NCBI RefSeq assembly: GCF_000384475.1
Contig: NZ_ARWB01000001.1
Span: 3,227,039-3,291,038 of the forward strand
Length of the DNA stretch: 64,000 nt
From: Methylopila sp. M107
Lineage (GTDB): Bacteria > Pseudomonadota > Alphaproteobacteria > Rhizobiales > Methylopilaceae
Direction: 5' to 3'
Part shown: in pieces, positions 8,263 to 18,300 of the stretch
How the letters are laid out: every line of letters starts with the position of its first letter
Numbering within the stretch: the first letter of the stretch is position 1
The notes under the pieces: model-generated
Databases searched by the model: none
Told to the model about the DNA's origin: nothing
Seen by the model: only the letters and a program-made list of their open reading frames with translations
Position numbers and translations under genes: made by a program

Positions 8263-9867
8263 ATGTCAAACACAGCTGTCCATCCGGCGCTGAGCGAAGC
8301 GCGGGGCCCGCGCGGCGGCGCGAGCCTCGTCGCGGCCGGCGCCTTCACCGCCATCATGCTGATCGGCCTCGTCTATGTCGGGGTGAACCTGATCCGCGAC
8401 CTCGAAAGCGCCCCGGCCGTCGGCTGGCTGCCTTACGCGCTGCTCGGCCTCGCGCTGCTGATCGCGCTCGGCTTCGAGTTCGTTAACGGTTTTCACGACA
8501 CGGCGAACGCCGTCGCGACGGTGATCTACACGCACTCGCTGAAGCCCAATCAGGCCGTGATGTGGTCGGGCCTCTGGAACTTCCTCGGCGTGCTGTTCTC
8601 CACCGGCGCGGTCGCTTTCGGCATCGTGTCGCTGCTGCCGGTCGAGCTGATCCTGAAAGTGGGCTCGGACGCAGGCTTCGCGATGGTGTTCGCGCTGCTT
8701 ATCGCCGCGATCATCTGGAACCTCGGCACCTGGTGGTTCGGCCTGCCGTCCTCCTCCTCGCACACGCTGATCGGCTCGATCATCGGCGTCGGCCTGATGA
8801 ACCAGCTCATGGCGTCGGGCCATGACGGCACCTCCGGCGTCGACTGGAACCAGGCGCTCGGCATTGGCAAGTCGTTGCTGCTTTCGCCGCTGGTCGGCTT
8901 CGCGGCGGCGGCCTTGCTGTTCCTCGCCATGAAAGTGCTGGTGAAGCGTCCCGAGCTCTACTCGGAGCCCAAGGGAAACACCCCGCCGCCGCTCTGGATC
9001 CGCTCGCTGCTGATCCTGACCTGCACGGGCGTCTCTTTCGCGCACGGCTCGAACGACGGGCAGAAGGGCATGGGCCTCATCATGCTCATCCTGATCGGCA
9101 CGGTCCCGACGGCCTATGCGCTGAACAAGGCGGTCGAGCCCGCGCAGATGCAGGTTTACGACCAGAACGCCAAGGCCGCGATCGCCGCGCTCGAGGCCCA
9201 CAAGAACGGCGCGTCGGCCTTCACGGGCGACCCGCGCGAGACGGTGACGCGCTTCGTCGGCAGCCGCACGCTCACCCCCGAAACGGTGCCGGCGCTGCAG
9301 AACCTCATCGGCCTCACGGCCAAGGACGTCGCCGGCTACGGCAAGATGGCGGACGTGCCCCCGGCCCAGGTCGGCAACGTGCGCAACGACATGTATCTCG
9401 CCTCCGAGGCCATCCGGCTGATCCAGAAGTCCGGCCAGCCGGTTCTGGCGCAGCAGGAGGCCAAGGCCCTGACGGATTTCAAGGGCTCGCTCGACCACGC
9501 GACCAAGTTCATCCCGACTTGGGTGAAGGTCGCGGTGGCGATCGCGCTCGGCCTCGGAACGATGGTCGGCTGGAAGCGCATCGTCGTCACGGTCGGCGAG
9601 AAGATCGGCAAGACGCACCTCACCTATGCGCAGGGCGCCTCGGCCGAACTTGTCGCGATGACGACGATCGGCGCGGCGGACATGTTCGGGCTGCCAGTTT
9701 CGACCACCCACGTGCTGTCTTCGGGCGTCGCGGGAACCATGGCGGCGAACAGGTCGGGCCTGCAGATGGCGACCATCCGCAATCTGCTGATGGCCTGGGT
9801 GCTGACCCTGCCGGTCTCGATCGCCCTTGCGGGGTCGCTGTTTTGGCTGCTGCGGCACATCTTCTGA
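8263..9867 (+). CDS. pit: Inorganic phosphate transporter, PiT family
   Basis: 534 residues from the ATG at 8263. Both PiT signature repeats are present: FVNGFHDTANAVATVIYTH near the N-terminus and VSTTHVLSSGVAGTM near the C-terminus, plus LPSSSSHTLIGSIIGVG and FAHGSNDGQKGMGLI. About ten membrane segments surround a central hydrophilic insert (roughly residues 290-410). PiT proteins import phosphate (as a metal-phosphate) with protons. It is convergent with the molybdopterin oxidoreductase gene and separated from it by a strong hairpin. Confidence 0.93.
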   Translation: MSNTAVHPALSEARGPRGGASLVAAGAFTAIMLIGLVYVGVNLIRDLESAPAVGWLPYALLGLALLIALGFEFVNGFHDTANAVATVIYTHSLKPNQAVMWSGLWNFLGVLFSTGAVAFGIVSLLPVELILKVGSDAGFAMVFALLIAAIIWNLGTWWFGLPSSSSHTLIGSIIGVGLMNQLMASGHDGTSGVDWNQALGIGKSLLLSPLVGFAAAALLFLAMKVLVKRPELYSEPKGNTPPPLWIRSLLILTCTGVSFAHGSNDGQKGMGLIMLILIGTVPTAYALNKAVEPAQMQVYDQNAKAAIAALEAHKNGASAFTGDPRETVTRFVGSRTLTPETVPALQNLIGLTAKDVAGYGKMADVPPAQVGNVRNDMYLASEAIRLIQKSGQPVLAQQEAKALTDFKGSLDHATKFIPTWVKVAVAIALGLGTMVGWKRIVVTVGEKIGKTHLTYAQGASAELVAMTTIGAADMFGLPVSTTHVLSSGVAGTMAANRSGLQMATIRNLLMAWVLTLPVSIALAGSLFWLLRHIF

Positions 9868-9997
9868 GGCCGGCGCCGCGGCTGTCGCATTGGGTCATTC
9901 AAATCCGCGGCGTCGCCCCGGCCATGGCGCCGGGCCGTTGCCTCGCCGCCATGGCGAGTACCCAAAGTACTGCAAAGACTGATTGCGGCAGTTTCGG

Positions 9998-10031
9998 AAG
10001 GCGGCGCGGCGTAATGGCCGCGCCGCCTTTC
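9998..10031. terminator. Hairpin terminator between convergent genes
   Basis: A perfect 13-bp stem (arms 9998-10010 and 10017-10029) with loop GTAATG ends in a short T stretch on the plus strand. It sits between the 3' ends of the PiT and molybdopterin oxidoreductase genes, so it probably terminates from both sides. The loop sequence recurs in the hairpin at 47410-47440. Confidence 0.75.
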
Positions 10032-10036
10032 GTTCG

Positions 10037-12166
10037 TCAGTTCGCGCGGCTGACCTCGACGAGGTTGTCTGAGAACGTCGGCGAGTGGCCCATGTCGCCG
10101 AACTGGTGGGACGAGATCGAGTTGACCGTCCCCTCGTTCAGCTGGCGCCAGTAGCCGAGCGTCGCGACCACGATGCCCGCCTTCACGTCGTCGGTGATGC
10201 GCGCCACGCCCTTGAACGCGCCGCGGTCATTGCCGACCTTGACCCGGTCGCCCTCGATGATGCCGCGCGCGTCGGCGTCCGTCTGGTTGATCAGCACGAA
10301 CTGCTCGCCCTGGACATGCTGCTTGTCCTTCATGTTGGCGTAGCAGCTGTTGAGGAAGGCGTGGCTCTTCGGGCTCACGATGTTCAGCGGGAAGCGCTTG
10401 GCGAGCTCCGGGTCGTTCGTGTGGCTCTCGCGCGCCCCGACATAGTCGGGCAGCGGGTCGAGGTCCTCGCCGGGCTGGAAGTCCATGTACATCTGGCGGA
10501 ACGGCGGGGCGACGAAGTTCTTTGCGCCCTCGACCTTGAACTCGCACTTGCCCGACGGCGTCGGGAAGTTGCCCTGCGCGTGCGGCAGGCGGTCATCGGG
10601 CGTGCCCACCTTCAGGCGCGCGAAGCCGTGCTTGCGCATGTAGTCGAGGTCGACGCCCTCGCAGGCGGGCGACGACCAGTCGACGTAATGCTCGAGGCAT
10701 TCGCTGTCCGACCACTTGAAGTTCTCTTCCTCGAAGCCGAGCCGGGCCGCGAGGCGCCGGAAGATCTCGTTGTTCGGGATCGCCTCGCCGGGGCTGTCGG
10801 CGCATTTGGTGTTGTAGGTCAGGTAGAGGTGGCCCCACGACAGGATCATGTCCTCCATCTCGGCGCCCATCGAGGCCGGCAGCAGGATGTCGGCGTAGGA
10901 GGCGGTGTCGGAGATGAAGTGCTCGGCCGAGACCATGAACAGGTCTTCGCGCATCAGGCCTTCGACGATCTTGTCGGTCTCGGGCGCCTGGGTCACCGGG
11001 TTCGAGTTCCAGCACATCATCGACATGATGGGCGGGCCGTCCGACAGGCCCTCGCCAAGCAGCGCGCGGCCGATGTGCAGGTTCGAGACGACGCGGGTGC
11101 CCTCGGGGATCAGGTCCGGGCGGCAGATGACGTCGAACTTGTAGGGATGCTCCCAGACAGGGAACTGGGTGACGCCGCCGCCGACATGCCGCCATGCGCC
11201 GGTGAGCGCCGGAATGGACGTCACGGCCCGGATGGTCTGGCCGCCGCCATAGTGCCGCTCGAGCGCGACGCCCATGCGGATCGCCGCCGGCTGGGCGGTC
11301 GAGAGCTCGTAGGCCAGCTTACGGATGTCCGCCGCCGGCACGCCCGTTATCTCTTCCGCCCATTCGGGCGTGCGGGTCGCGGCGCGTTCCTTCAGCTCTT
11401 CGAAGCCGAGCGTGTGGTTGTCGACATAGTCCTGGTCGACGAGGCCCTGCTCGATGATCGAGTTGATCAGCGCCATGGCGAGCGCGCCGTCGGTGCCGGG
11501 CTTGGGCGCGATGTGCCAGTCGGCGCCCTTGGCGGTGCGCGAGGCGTAGGCGTCGATCACGACGACCTTGGCGCCCTTCTTCTGGGCGTCGCGGACGATC
11601 GCCCAGTGGTGCAGGTTGGTGCTGACCGAATTGCACGCCCAGATGACGATGTATTTCGAGTGGATGTAGCTCTCGGGGTCGAGGCCCGCGGTCGGGCCGA
11701 CGGTGAGAAGCCAGGCCGTGCAGGAGCCCTCGCCGCAGAAGGTGCGCTCCATCACGGTCGCGCCGAGCTTGTTGAAGAAGGCGTCGCCGCCGTTCAGCCC
11801 GTGCACGAGGCCCTGATTGCCGAGATAGCTGTAAGGCGCGATCGCCTGCGGGCCGTGTTCCTCGATGATCGCCTTCCAGCGCGTGACGACCGTGTCGAGC
11901 GCCTCGTCCCACGTGATCCGCTCGAACTGCTTGGAGCCCTTCGGCCCGACCCGCTTCATCGGGTAGAGCAGCCGGTCGGGATGGTAGTGGCGCTCCTCGT
12001 AATTCTTGAGCTTCACGCAGAGGGTGCCACGCGTCATCGGATGGTCGGGGTTGCCCTTCACGCCGAGCACCTTGCCCTCCGCGACCTCGAAGATCATCGA
12101 GCAGGTGTCGGGACAGTCGTGCGGGCAGCCGCCGTAAAACGACAGCGATTTCACGTGGTCGTTCAT
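10037..12166 (-). CDS. Molybdopterin oxidoreductase, formate dehydrogenase-like (DMSO reductase superfamily)
   Basis: 709 residues from the ATG at 12166. The N-terminal [4Fe-4S] motif is C14-x3-C18-x3-C22 with C50 in GTLCVK. It is followed by the FERITWDEALD segment, the MERTFCGEGSC region and the C-terminal molydopterin-dinucleotide-binding domain (FPLNIVSPKSHAFLNSCYAN). There is no twin-arginine leader, so it is probably cytoplasmic. It is a single gene with no obvious electron-transfer subunit beside it, and the substrate cannot be told from sequence. A MolBCA-like transporter at 25.7-28.6 kb could supply molybdate or tungstate. Confidence 0.88.
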   Translation of the reverse strand: MNDHVKSLSFYGGCPHDCPDTCSMIFEVAEGKVLGVKGNPDHPMTRGTLCVKLKNYEERHYHPDRLLYPMKRVGPKGSKQFERITWDEALDTVVTRWKAIIEEHGPQAIAPYSYLGNQGLVHGLNGGDAFFNKLGATVMERTFCGEGSCTAWLLTVGPTAGLDPESYIHSKYIVIWACNSVSTNLHHWAIVRDAQKKGAKVVVIDAYASRTAKGADWHIAPKPGTDGALAMALINSIIEQGLVDQDYVDNHTLGFEELKERAATRTPEWAEEITGVPAADIRKLAYELSTAQPAAIRMGVALERHYGGGQTIRAVTSIPALTGAWRHVGGGVTQFPVWEHPYKFDVICRPDLIPEGTRVVSNLHIGRALLGEGLSDGPPIMSMMCWNSNPVTQAPETDKIVEGLMREDLFMVSAEHFISDTASYADILLPASMGAEMEDMILSWGHLYLTYNTKCADSPGEAIPNNEIFRRLAARLGFEEENFKWSDSECLEHYVDWSSPACEGVDLDYMRKHGFARLKVGTPDDRLPHAQGNFPTPSGKCEFKVEGAKNFVAPPFRQMYMDFQPGEDLDPLPDYVGARESHTNDPELAKRFPLNIVSPKSHAFLNSCYANMKDKQHVQGEQFVLINQTDADARGIIEGDRVKVGNDRGAFKGVARITDDVKAGIVVATLGYWRQLNEGTVNSISSHQFGDMGHSPTFSDNLVEVSRAN

Positions 12167-12314
12167 GCGCTTCCTCCGTGCGGGGGCTCGCGGCGCGCGA
12201 AGCCATCGCTCCCCGCGCCATGCAATTAGAACAACCTTAAACTCGGCCGATCGAAAGCGCCAATCGCGCGACGGCGGATGGCGGGGCGAGCCCGATCATT
12301 GTCGATCGCCGACT

Positions 12315-13736
12315 TCACATCGAACGGCGCAGCGCCTCGAACACCCTCGGGTCTTCGCATTGCGCGACGTTGAACCGCATGAAGCCGCCGGCCGTTCCCG
12401 ACAGGCTGAACGCGTTGCCGGGCGCGAGCACCACGTCGTGCGAGAGCGCGCGCCGCGCGACGTCGGCGGCGTCTATACCCTCGGGCAGGCGGCACCAGAG
12501 GAACATGCCGGCCCGGGGCTCGATCCATGGCGTCACGCCGAGCGCGTCCAGCCGCTTTGCGGTCTCTGCCATGGCTTTCGACAGGCGCGCGCGCAGCGTC
12601 TCCATGTGCCTGCGATAGCCGCCGTCCTTCAGCACGGCGAGCAGCAGCTCGCCCGCAAGTCGGCCGCTCCCGAATGAGGTCGCGATCTTGAGGTCGGTGA
12701 GCGCGTCGATCCAGGCCGCCAGGGCCGCGATGTAGCCGCACCGCACGGAAGCCGACAGCGTCTTCGAGAAGCTGCCGATCTGAACGACGCGGTTCAGCCC
12801 GTCGAAGGCCGCGAGCCGCGGCGTCGAGGGGTCGCCGAAATCGGCGAAGGTGTCGTCTTCGACGATCGTCACGTCGTGCTGGTCCGCGAGCTTCAGGACG
12901 CGGTGCGCCGCGACCGGCGAAAGCGTCGCGCCCGTCGGGTTGTGGATCGCGGAATTCGTGACGTAGAGGCGCGGCCTGTGCTCCGCCAACGCCTGGCCGA
13001 AGGCCTCGATGTCCGGCCCCGACGGCGTGTAGGCGACGCCGACGACCTTCGCTCGGTGAGCGCGCAACAGAGCGTGGAAGTTGAAGTAGCAGGGATCGTC
13101 GACCAGCACCGTGTCGCCCGGCTCGATCAGGAAGCGGCACAGTAGGTCGATCGCCTGCGTGCCCGACTCGGTTAGCATGATCTGGTCGGGCGGCGCTGCG
13201 ACTCCGTGCTCCGCCATCCGCCGCGACAGGAGCCGCCGTAGCGGCGCGAGGCCGAGCGGCGTCGAATAGTCGGTCAGCGCGTCGGCGTCCGCGCGCGCCA
13301 GCGTCCGCAGGGCGCGCCTGAGCCCGGCTTCCGGCATCCACGCGGGGGGCATCCAGCCGCAGCCGGGTTTCAGCAGGGTCGCGCCAGCGTTGAGCGACTG
13401 GCGGGAGACCCAGAGAGGGTCGATCTCGCGGTCGAGCTTCGGGCCGATGTCGGCGAGCGACAGCGGCGCGAGCGCGCTCTCCACGTAGAAGCCAGATCCC
13501 GGCCGGGAACGGATCGCGCCTTCCGCGGCGAGGCGTTCATAAGCCTCGACCACAGTCGAGGTGGAGACGCCCGCGGACTTCGCGAAGGCCCTGACCGACG
13601 GCAGTCTCGCGCCCGGCGTCAGGGTCCTGGCCGCGATGCGCTGGCGGATCGTCGCGGCGACGCATTCGATCAGCGTGCGTCTGCTTCCGCTCTCAGCCGC
13701 CAGGTGTTCATCCATCTGTACTGCTCTTAAAGCCAT
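12315..13736 (-). CDS. MocR-type regulator (GntR HTH fused to PLP aminotransferase fold)
   Basis: 473 residues. ATG at 13736 is used; ATG at 13715 (MDEHLAAES) is a credible alternative. An N-terminal GntR winged helix (RLPSVRAFAKSAGVSTSTVVEAYERL) is joined to an aspartate aminotransferase fold I domain with LTESGTQAID, NPTGATLSP, EDDTFADF and the PLP lysine in SFSKTLSASVRCGYIA. MocR proteins use PLP to sense amines or amino acids. It is divergent from a DMT exporter and PaiB, which it probably controls. Confidence 0.92.
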   Translation of the reverse strand: MALRAVQMDEHLAAESGSRRTLIECVAATIRQRIAARTLTPGARLPSVRAFAKSAGVSTSTVVEAYERLAAEGAIRSRPGSGFYVESALAPLSLADIGPKLDREIDPLWVSRQSLNAGATLLKPGCGWMPPAWMPEAGLRRALRTLARADADALTDYSTPLGLAPLRRLLSRRMAEHGVAAPPDQIMLTESGTQAIDLLCRFLIEPGDTVLVDDPCYFNFHALLRAHRAKVVGVAYTPSGPDIEAFGQALAEHRPRLYVTNSAIHNPTGATLSPVAAHRVLKLADQHDVTIVEDDTFADFGDPSTPRLAAFDGLNRVVQIGSFSKTLSASVRCGYIAALAAWIDALTDLKIATSFGSGRLAGELLLAVLKDGGYRRHMETLRARLSKAMAETAKRLDALGVTPWIEPRAGMFLWCRLPEGIDAADVARRALSHDVVLAPGNAFSLSGTAGGFMRFNVAQCEDPRVFEALRRSM

Positions 13737-13743
13737 TACAGTT

Positions 13744-13771
13744 TCACTGGATTGTACACGACTGTCACTGG
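13744..13771. promoter_or_regulatory. Direct repeat in the MocR/DMT divergent promoter
   Basis: TCACTGG occurs at 13744-13750 and again at 13765-13771, exactly 21 bp apart (two helical turns). A TGTACA palindrome lies between them at 13753-13758. Directly repeated sites two turns apart are typical of GabR/PdxR-class MocR regulators. Binding is inference. Confidence 0.4.
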
Positions 13772-13820
13772 CCGCTCCAGCCGTGACCGACGATACCGGC
13801 GTCGACGAATGGAGAGCGCA

Positions 13821-14684
13821 ATGACCAAGTCGATGAACGGTTGGGCGAGCGGGTTCCTCGGGATCCTGATCTTCAGCGGGTCCTTGCCGGCCACGCGCAT
13901 CGCCGTGATGGATTTCGACCCGGTCTTCCTGACCGCCGCCCGCGCCTCGATCGCTGGCGCCCTCGGGCTCGCCCTTCTTCTCCTGTTCAGGGAGAAGCGG
14001 CCGGTCCGCGGCGATCTGGCGTCACTGACCGTCGTGTCGCTCGGCGTCGTGATCGGCTTTCCTCTGCTGACGGCGATTGCGCTGCGCCACGTGACCTCCG
14101 CGCATTCGATCGTCTTTCTCGGCCTGCTGCCGCTCGCCACCGCAATCTTTGGCGTGCTGCGCGGCGGGGAGCGTCCGCGGCCAGTCTTCTGGCTGTTCTC
14201 CTGCCTCGGCAGCGCGCTGGTCGCGGGCTTCGCGCTCTTCCAGGGCGTTTCGGCCTCGCTCACGGGCGATCTGCTGATGCTGGCAGCGATCATCGCCTGC
14301 GGCCTCGGCTACGCCGAAGGCGCGACCCTGTCGCGAAGGCTCGGCGGCTGGCAGGTGATCTCATGGGCGTTGGCGCTGTCGCTGCCCGTCATGATCGCGC
14401 TGACGCTCTGGACGATGCCCGCCTCCTTCGCGTCGGTCGGCGCCGCGGCCTGGGGCGGGCTCGCCTATGTGTCGCTGTTCAGCATGCTCATCGGCTTCGT
14501 GTTCTGGTACAAAGGCCTCGCGCTCGGCGGCATCGCGGCTGTCGGTCAGCTGCAGCTGCTCCAGCCGTTCTTCGGCCTCCTGATCGCCGCGGCGCTGCTG
14601 CATGAAGCCGTCAGCCCCGCGATGATCGTCGTCACATTGGCGGTCGTTACCTGCGTCGCCGGGGCGAAGTCCTTCGCGCGCTGA
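13821..14684 (+). CDS. EamA-family DMT transporter
   Basis: 287 residues from the ATG at 13821 (MTKSMNGWASGFLGILIFSG), preceded by GGAGAG. Ten hydrophobic segments form two EamA repeats; FSGSLPATRIAVMDFDPVFLTAARA and FWYKGLALGGIAAVGQLQLLQP are characteristic. Members export amino acids or other metabolites across the inner membrane. It is divergent from the MocR regulator and 26 bp upstream of paiB, and this trio is a familiar arrangement for metabolite export. Confidence 0.9.
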   Translation: MTKSMNGWASGFLGILIFSGSLPATRIAVMDFDPVFLTAARASIAGALGLALLLLFREKRPVRGDLASLTVVSLGVVIGFPLLTAIALRHVTSAHSIVFLGLLPLATAIFGVLRGGERPRPVFWLFSCLGSALVAGFALFQGVSASLTGDLLMLAAIIACGLGYAEGATLSRRLGGWQVISWALALSLPVMIALTLWTMPASFASVGAAAWGGLAYVSLFSMLIGFVFWYKGLALGGIAAVGQLQLLQPFFGLLIAAALLHEAVSPAMIVVTLAVVTCVAGAKSFAR

Positions 14685-14710
14685 CCGGACTGCGTCTTTC
14701 GAGGTGATCC

Positions 14711-15331
14711 ATGTATGTGCCGACGCTGTTCAAGGAGACCGACGTCGCCGAGATCCACGCGGCGATGCGCGGAGCCAGACTGGCGAACCTCGTCACGAGC
14801 GGTCCGGGCGGCCTGATCGCGACGCCGCTTCCGCTGTTCCTCGATCCGTCCGAGGGCGAGCATGGCGTGCTCTACGGCCATGTCGCGAAGGCCAATCCTC
14901 AGTGGCGCGAGGGATCCGGCGAGGCGCTCGCGATCTTCCAGGGGCCGGAGGCCTATGTCTCGCCGTCGTGGTACGCGACAAAGGCCGAAACCGGGAAGGT
15001 CGTGCCGACGTGGAACTACGTCGCGGTCCACGCCTATGGCCCGGTCGAGTTCTTCCACGACGTCGATCGGCTGCTGGACGCAGTGACCCGGCTGACCGAC
15101 ATCCACGAAAGCGGGCGGGACCATCCCTGGGCGGTTGCGGACGCGCCGCCGGACTTCGTGCAGTCGCAGCTCCGGGGCATCGTCGGCCTGCGGATGCCGA
15201 TCACGCGCCTTGAGGGCAAGCGCAAGTTGAGCCAGAACCGCCCGGCGCAGGACCGCGCCGGAGTCGCGGCGGGCTTGGCGAGCAGCGCCGATCCTCAAGA
15301 CAGGGAAGTCGCTGCCTACATCCCCAGTTGA
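14711..15331 (+). CDS. PaiB-type FMN-binding protein
   Basis: 206 residues from the ATG at 14711, with GAGGTGATCC as ribosome site. The start MYVPTLFKETDVAEIHAAM and the segments HVAKANPQW, SPSWYATKAETGKVVPTWNY and LRGIVGLRMPI match the PaiB/FMN_bind_2 family, a split-barrel flavin-binding fold. PaiB in Bacillus acts in negative regulation; in proteobacteria the role is unclear. It follows the DMT gene closely and is probably co-transcribed. Confidence 0.9.
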   Translation: MYVPTLFKETDVAEIHAAMRGARLANLVTSGPGGLIATPLPLFLDPSEGEHGVLYGHVAKANPQWREGSGEALAIFQGPEAYVSPSWYATKAETGKVVPTWNYVAVHAYGPVEFFHDVDRLLDAVTRLTDIHESGRDHPWAVADAPPDFVQSQLRGIVGLRMPITRLEGKRKLSQNRPAQDRAGVAAGLASSADPQDREVAAYIPS

Positions 15332-15358
15332 TCGTTGCGGCGCCCCCGGAGGCGGACG

Positions 15359-18300
15359 CTACAGTTCCTCGTAGCCCTTCCTCACCTTCTCGGCGATCAG
15401 CTTCGCGACCTCGCGGCCTGCGCGCTCCTCGGTCTCGAAGGACTTGACCACGGTCTGGCCTTTCGTGCCCGTCCGGCCGAAGGCGACGACCACGTCGAGC
15501 CCCGACAGGCCGATCCGCCAGAACTTGTCGGAATTGCCCTCGCGGAAGCCGAACGTGCGCTCGCCGGTCGTCGCAGGCAGCTCATCCGGATCCGGCGCGG
15601 CCGCGACCGGGTCCACGACGACCGGCCGGGGAAGGAACACGTCGTCCTCTTCCTCCGCACCGCCCTCGCCGCCCGAAGCGAGCAGCGCTTCGATCCGGGC
15701 GAGCACGCCGTCGGGATCGTTCAGCCAGTCCGTCGGCGGCACGTCGACGACCCGCCACCCGAAGCTGCGCAGGATGGACGGCCGGAACACAAAGCGCTCG
15801 CGCACGCCCGAGGCGTCGGCCTTTTCGGCCGGCCCGAGCAGGAGCCCGAGCGCGTAAGCGTCGCCGTCCTCGCCAAGGATCGCGAGGTCGCAGCGGAACT
15901 GCGAGCGGCCGACATGCTCGTGCACAGTGTGGCCACGCAGCCTGAGCGCGGCCGCGAGCGCTGTCCGCGCCGCGTCGCGCGGCGGCGCGCCTGAAAATGC
16001 CTGCGCGGCCCCGGGGTTGAGGCCGCCGAGCACGGCCTGAGAGCGCTCCGCCTCGCCGCGCGCGCTCGCCTCGGCGAACTGGAGGAAGGCCCGCAGCGCC
16101 GCGGCTCCGTCATTGTGGACGTTGGTGATCGCCTCGGCGCGGATGGTCGAGACCACCGCCATGTGGCGCTTGGCGCGGCTGAAGATGACGTTCAGGCGCT
16201 TTTCGCCGCCGCGCTGGTTGATGGGGCCGAAGTTCATCATCATCCGCCCGTCCGGGCCTGGCGCGTAGCAGATGCTGAGCAGGATGACGTCGCGCTCGTC
16301 GCCCTGGACGTTTTCGAGGTTCTTCACGAACAGGCCGGTGAACTGGTCGTCGTCCTCGCGGACATATTCGCGCTCCAGCCGCGCGCCGAATTCGGCGTCG
16401 TCGGCGGCGAGCGTCTCCAGCGCCGTCTCGATCTCGCCTTGCTGGGCCTCGGAGAAGGCGACGACGCCGAGACTGAGGCCGGTCTCCTTCATAAGGAGGT
16501 CGCGCACCAGCCGGGCGATGACGCGCGCCTCCGGCGCGTTGCCGCGGGCGGCGTAGACGCCGTCCTCCACCTTCAGGAAGCTCACGGGACTGGCGAGCAG
16601 CGCCTCCGTCGCCCGGGCTACATCCTCGTCGGCGTCGTCGGAACGAACGGTCGTGAGCTCCCCGCCGCGCGGGCCGACGTCGCGGTCCGGGACCGTGATC
16701 AGCCGCCCCTCGTAGAAGGCGGCGTTGGAGAAGCTGATCAGCGCCTCGGACCGGCTGCGGTAATGCCAGGCGAGCAGCGTCGCGGGCAGGTTGCGCGCGG
16801 CCTGGTTCAGGAGGCTGTCGGCGTCGAGCACGATGGCGATGCGTTCGCCGTCCTCCTCGGCGAACACGCTGGCGTCCTCCTCGTCGACGGCGCTCGAGAA
16901 GAAGCTTGTCGGCGGCAGCTGCATCTCGTCGCCGACGATCACGACCTGCGCCGAGCGGCTCAGCGCGGGCGCCGCCTCCTCGGTCGGGATCTGGCTCGCC
17001 TCGTCGAAGATCACGACGTCGAACAAGTCGGGGTCGAGCGGCAACGTGTCGGAGACCGACAGCGGACTCATCAGCCAGATCGGCTTCAGGTCGTTCACCA
17101 CCAGCCCGGTCTCGTCGCCCGCGAGATCGCGGATCGAGCGGTGGCGCATGGTCTTGCCGAACTCGTGCTCAAGCTCGCGGCGGCCGGTCGAATAGTTCTT
17201 CCTGAAGCGCCGGCCTTCTTCGTCGAGCTGCGAGACCGACAGCGATGACGCCCGCACGTGATCTAGGAACTTGGCGTGCTGGGTCGCGCGCACCAGCGCT
17301 GCGTTGAGCCCGAGGATCGCCTTCTCGCCGCGCGCCGCCCGGGACGCGGCCCGCGCGAGAGCTGGGCCGTCGAAACGTGCCAGCTCCGGGTCCTGCCGCG
17401 TCAGGCGCGCCAGTTGCTCGGCCGCGACCAGCGCCTCGATCCCGGCGGGCGGCAGAGCGATGTCCTGCAGCGCACTGGCGTAAGCGGGTCCCGCGGCGTG
17501 CATCGCGCGCAGCAGGGGGATGAAATCCGGCAGATCGTCGAGCGCCTCGCGCAGGTCGCGGAGCTGTTCGAACAGGTCTTCAAGCGTGTCGCCCGCCCCG
17601 ATCCGGAACGAGGTCTCGGCGATCGAGGCCAGTTCCGCGACGGCCTCCGAAGCGGCGCCGTCCGCGCGTGCGGAGGCGGGCGCTTGCCGCAGGTGGTCGA
17701 GCAGCCGGCGCAGGAGCGGGCTCGCGGCGACGGCCTCGCGGAGCTCCGCGAGGGCCCGCGCGAAGGCGTCGACGTCGCGGACCCCGTAGCGCCCCTCGAG
17801 CGTCCGCTCGGCGGTCAGCTTCGCCGCGGAGGCTTCGTGATCCGCGGCTAGCGTTTCGAGCGTCGCGAGCACGCGCGGGCGCACCGCATGGCGGCCGAAG
17901 TCATATCGGCGCTCCATTTCGCGCGCCAGGCGCCGCCAGGCCGACGACAGGAACCGGAAGAGCGAGCCCTCGTGCTGGCGGGCCAGCGCGAGCGCGGCTT
18001 GCGTGTCGTCCGGCGTCAGCTTCTCGCGCCAACTGCCTGCGGCCGCCGATGCGCCGGCCGCGGTTGTCGCCAGCCTCTCCACTTCGGCGCGCTCGGCTTC
18101 GAACGCTCGAGAGGCCGGCGTTTGCGTCTGCAGGAGGTCGAGCCGGTCGGCGAGGCCGAGATCCGCGATGCGTCTTGCGGCTTCCGTCAGCGTCACGGCG
18201 TCGGCGAGCGGCAGGTCGCGCGACAGCAGCTGGGCGTCGTTCTCGAAGGCGGCGTCGAGGCGGTCCGCGATGGTCTCGCACGCGACAAGCCGCGCCTCGA

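Noticed and set aside
10085-12229. Long plus-strand frame opposite the molybdopterin oxidoreductase
   Set aside because: No domain, composition typical of an antisense frame; the minus strand encodes a full, motif-complete enzyme.
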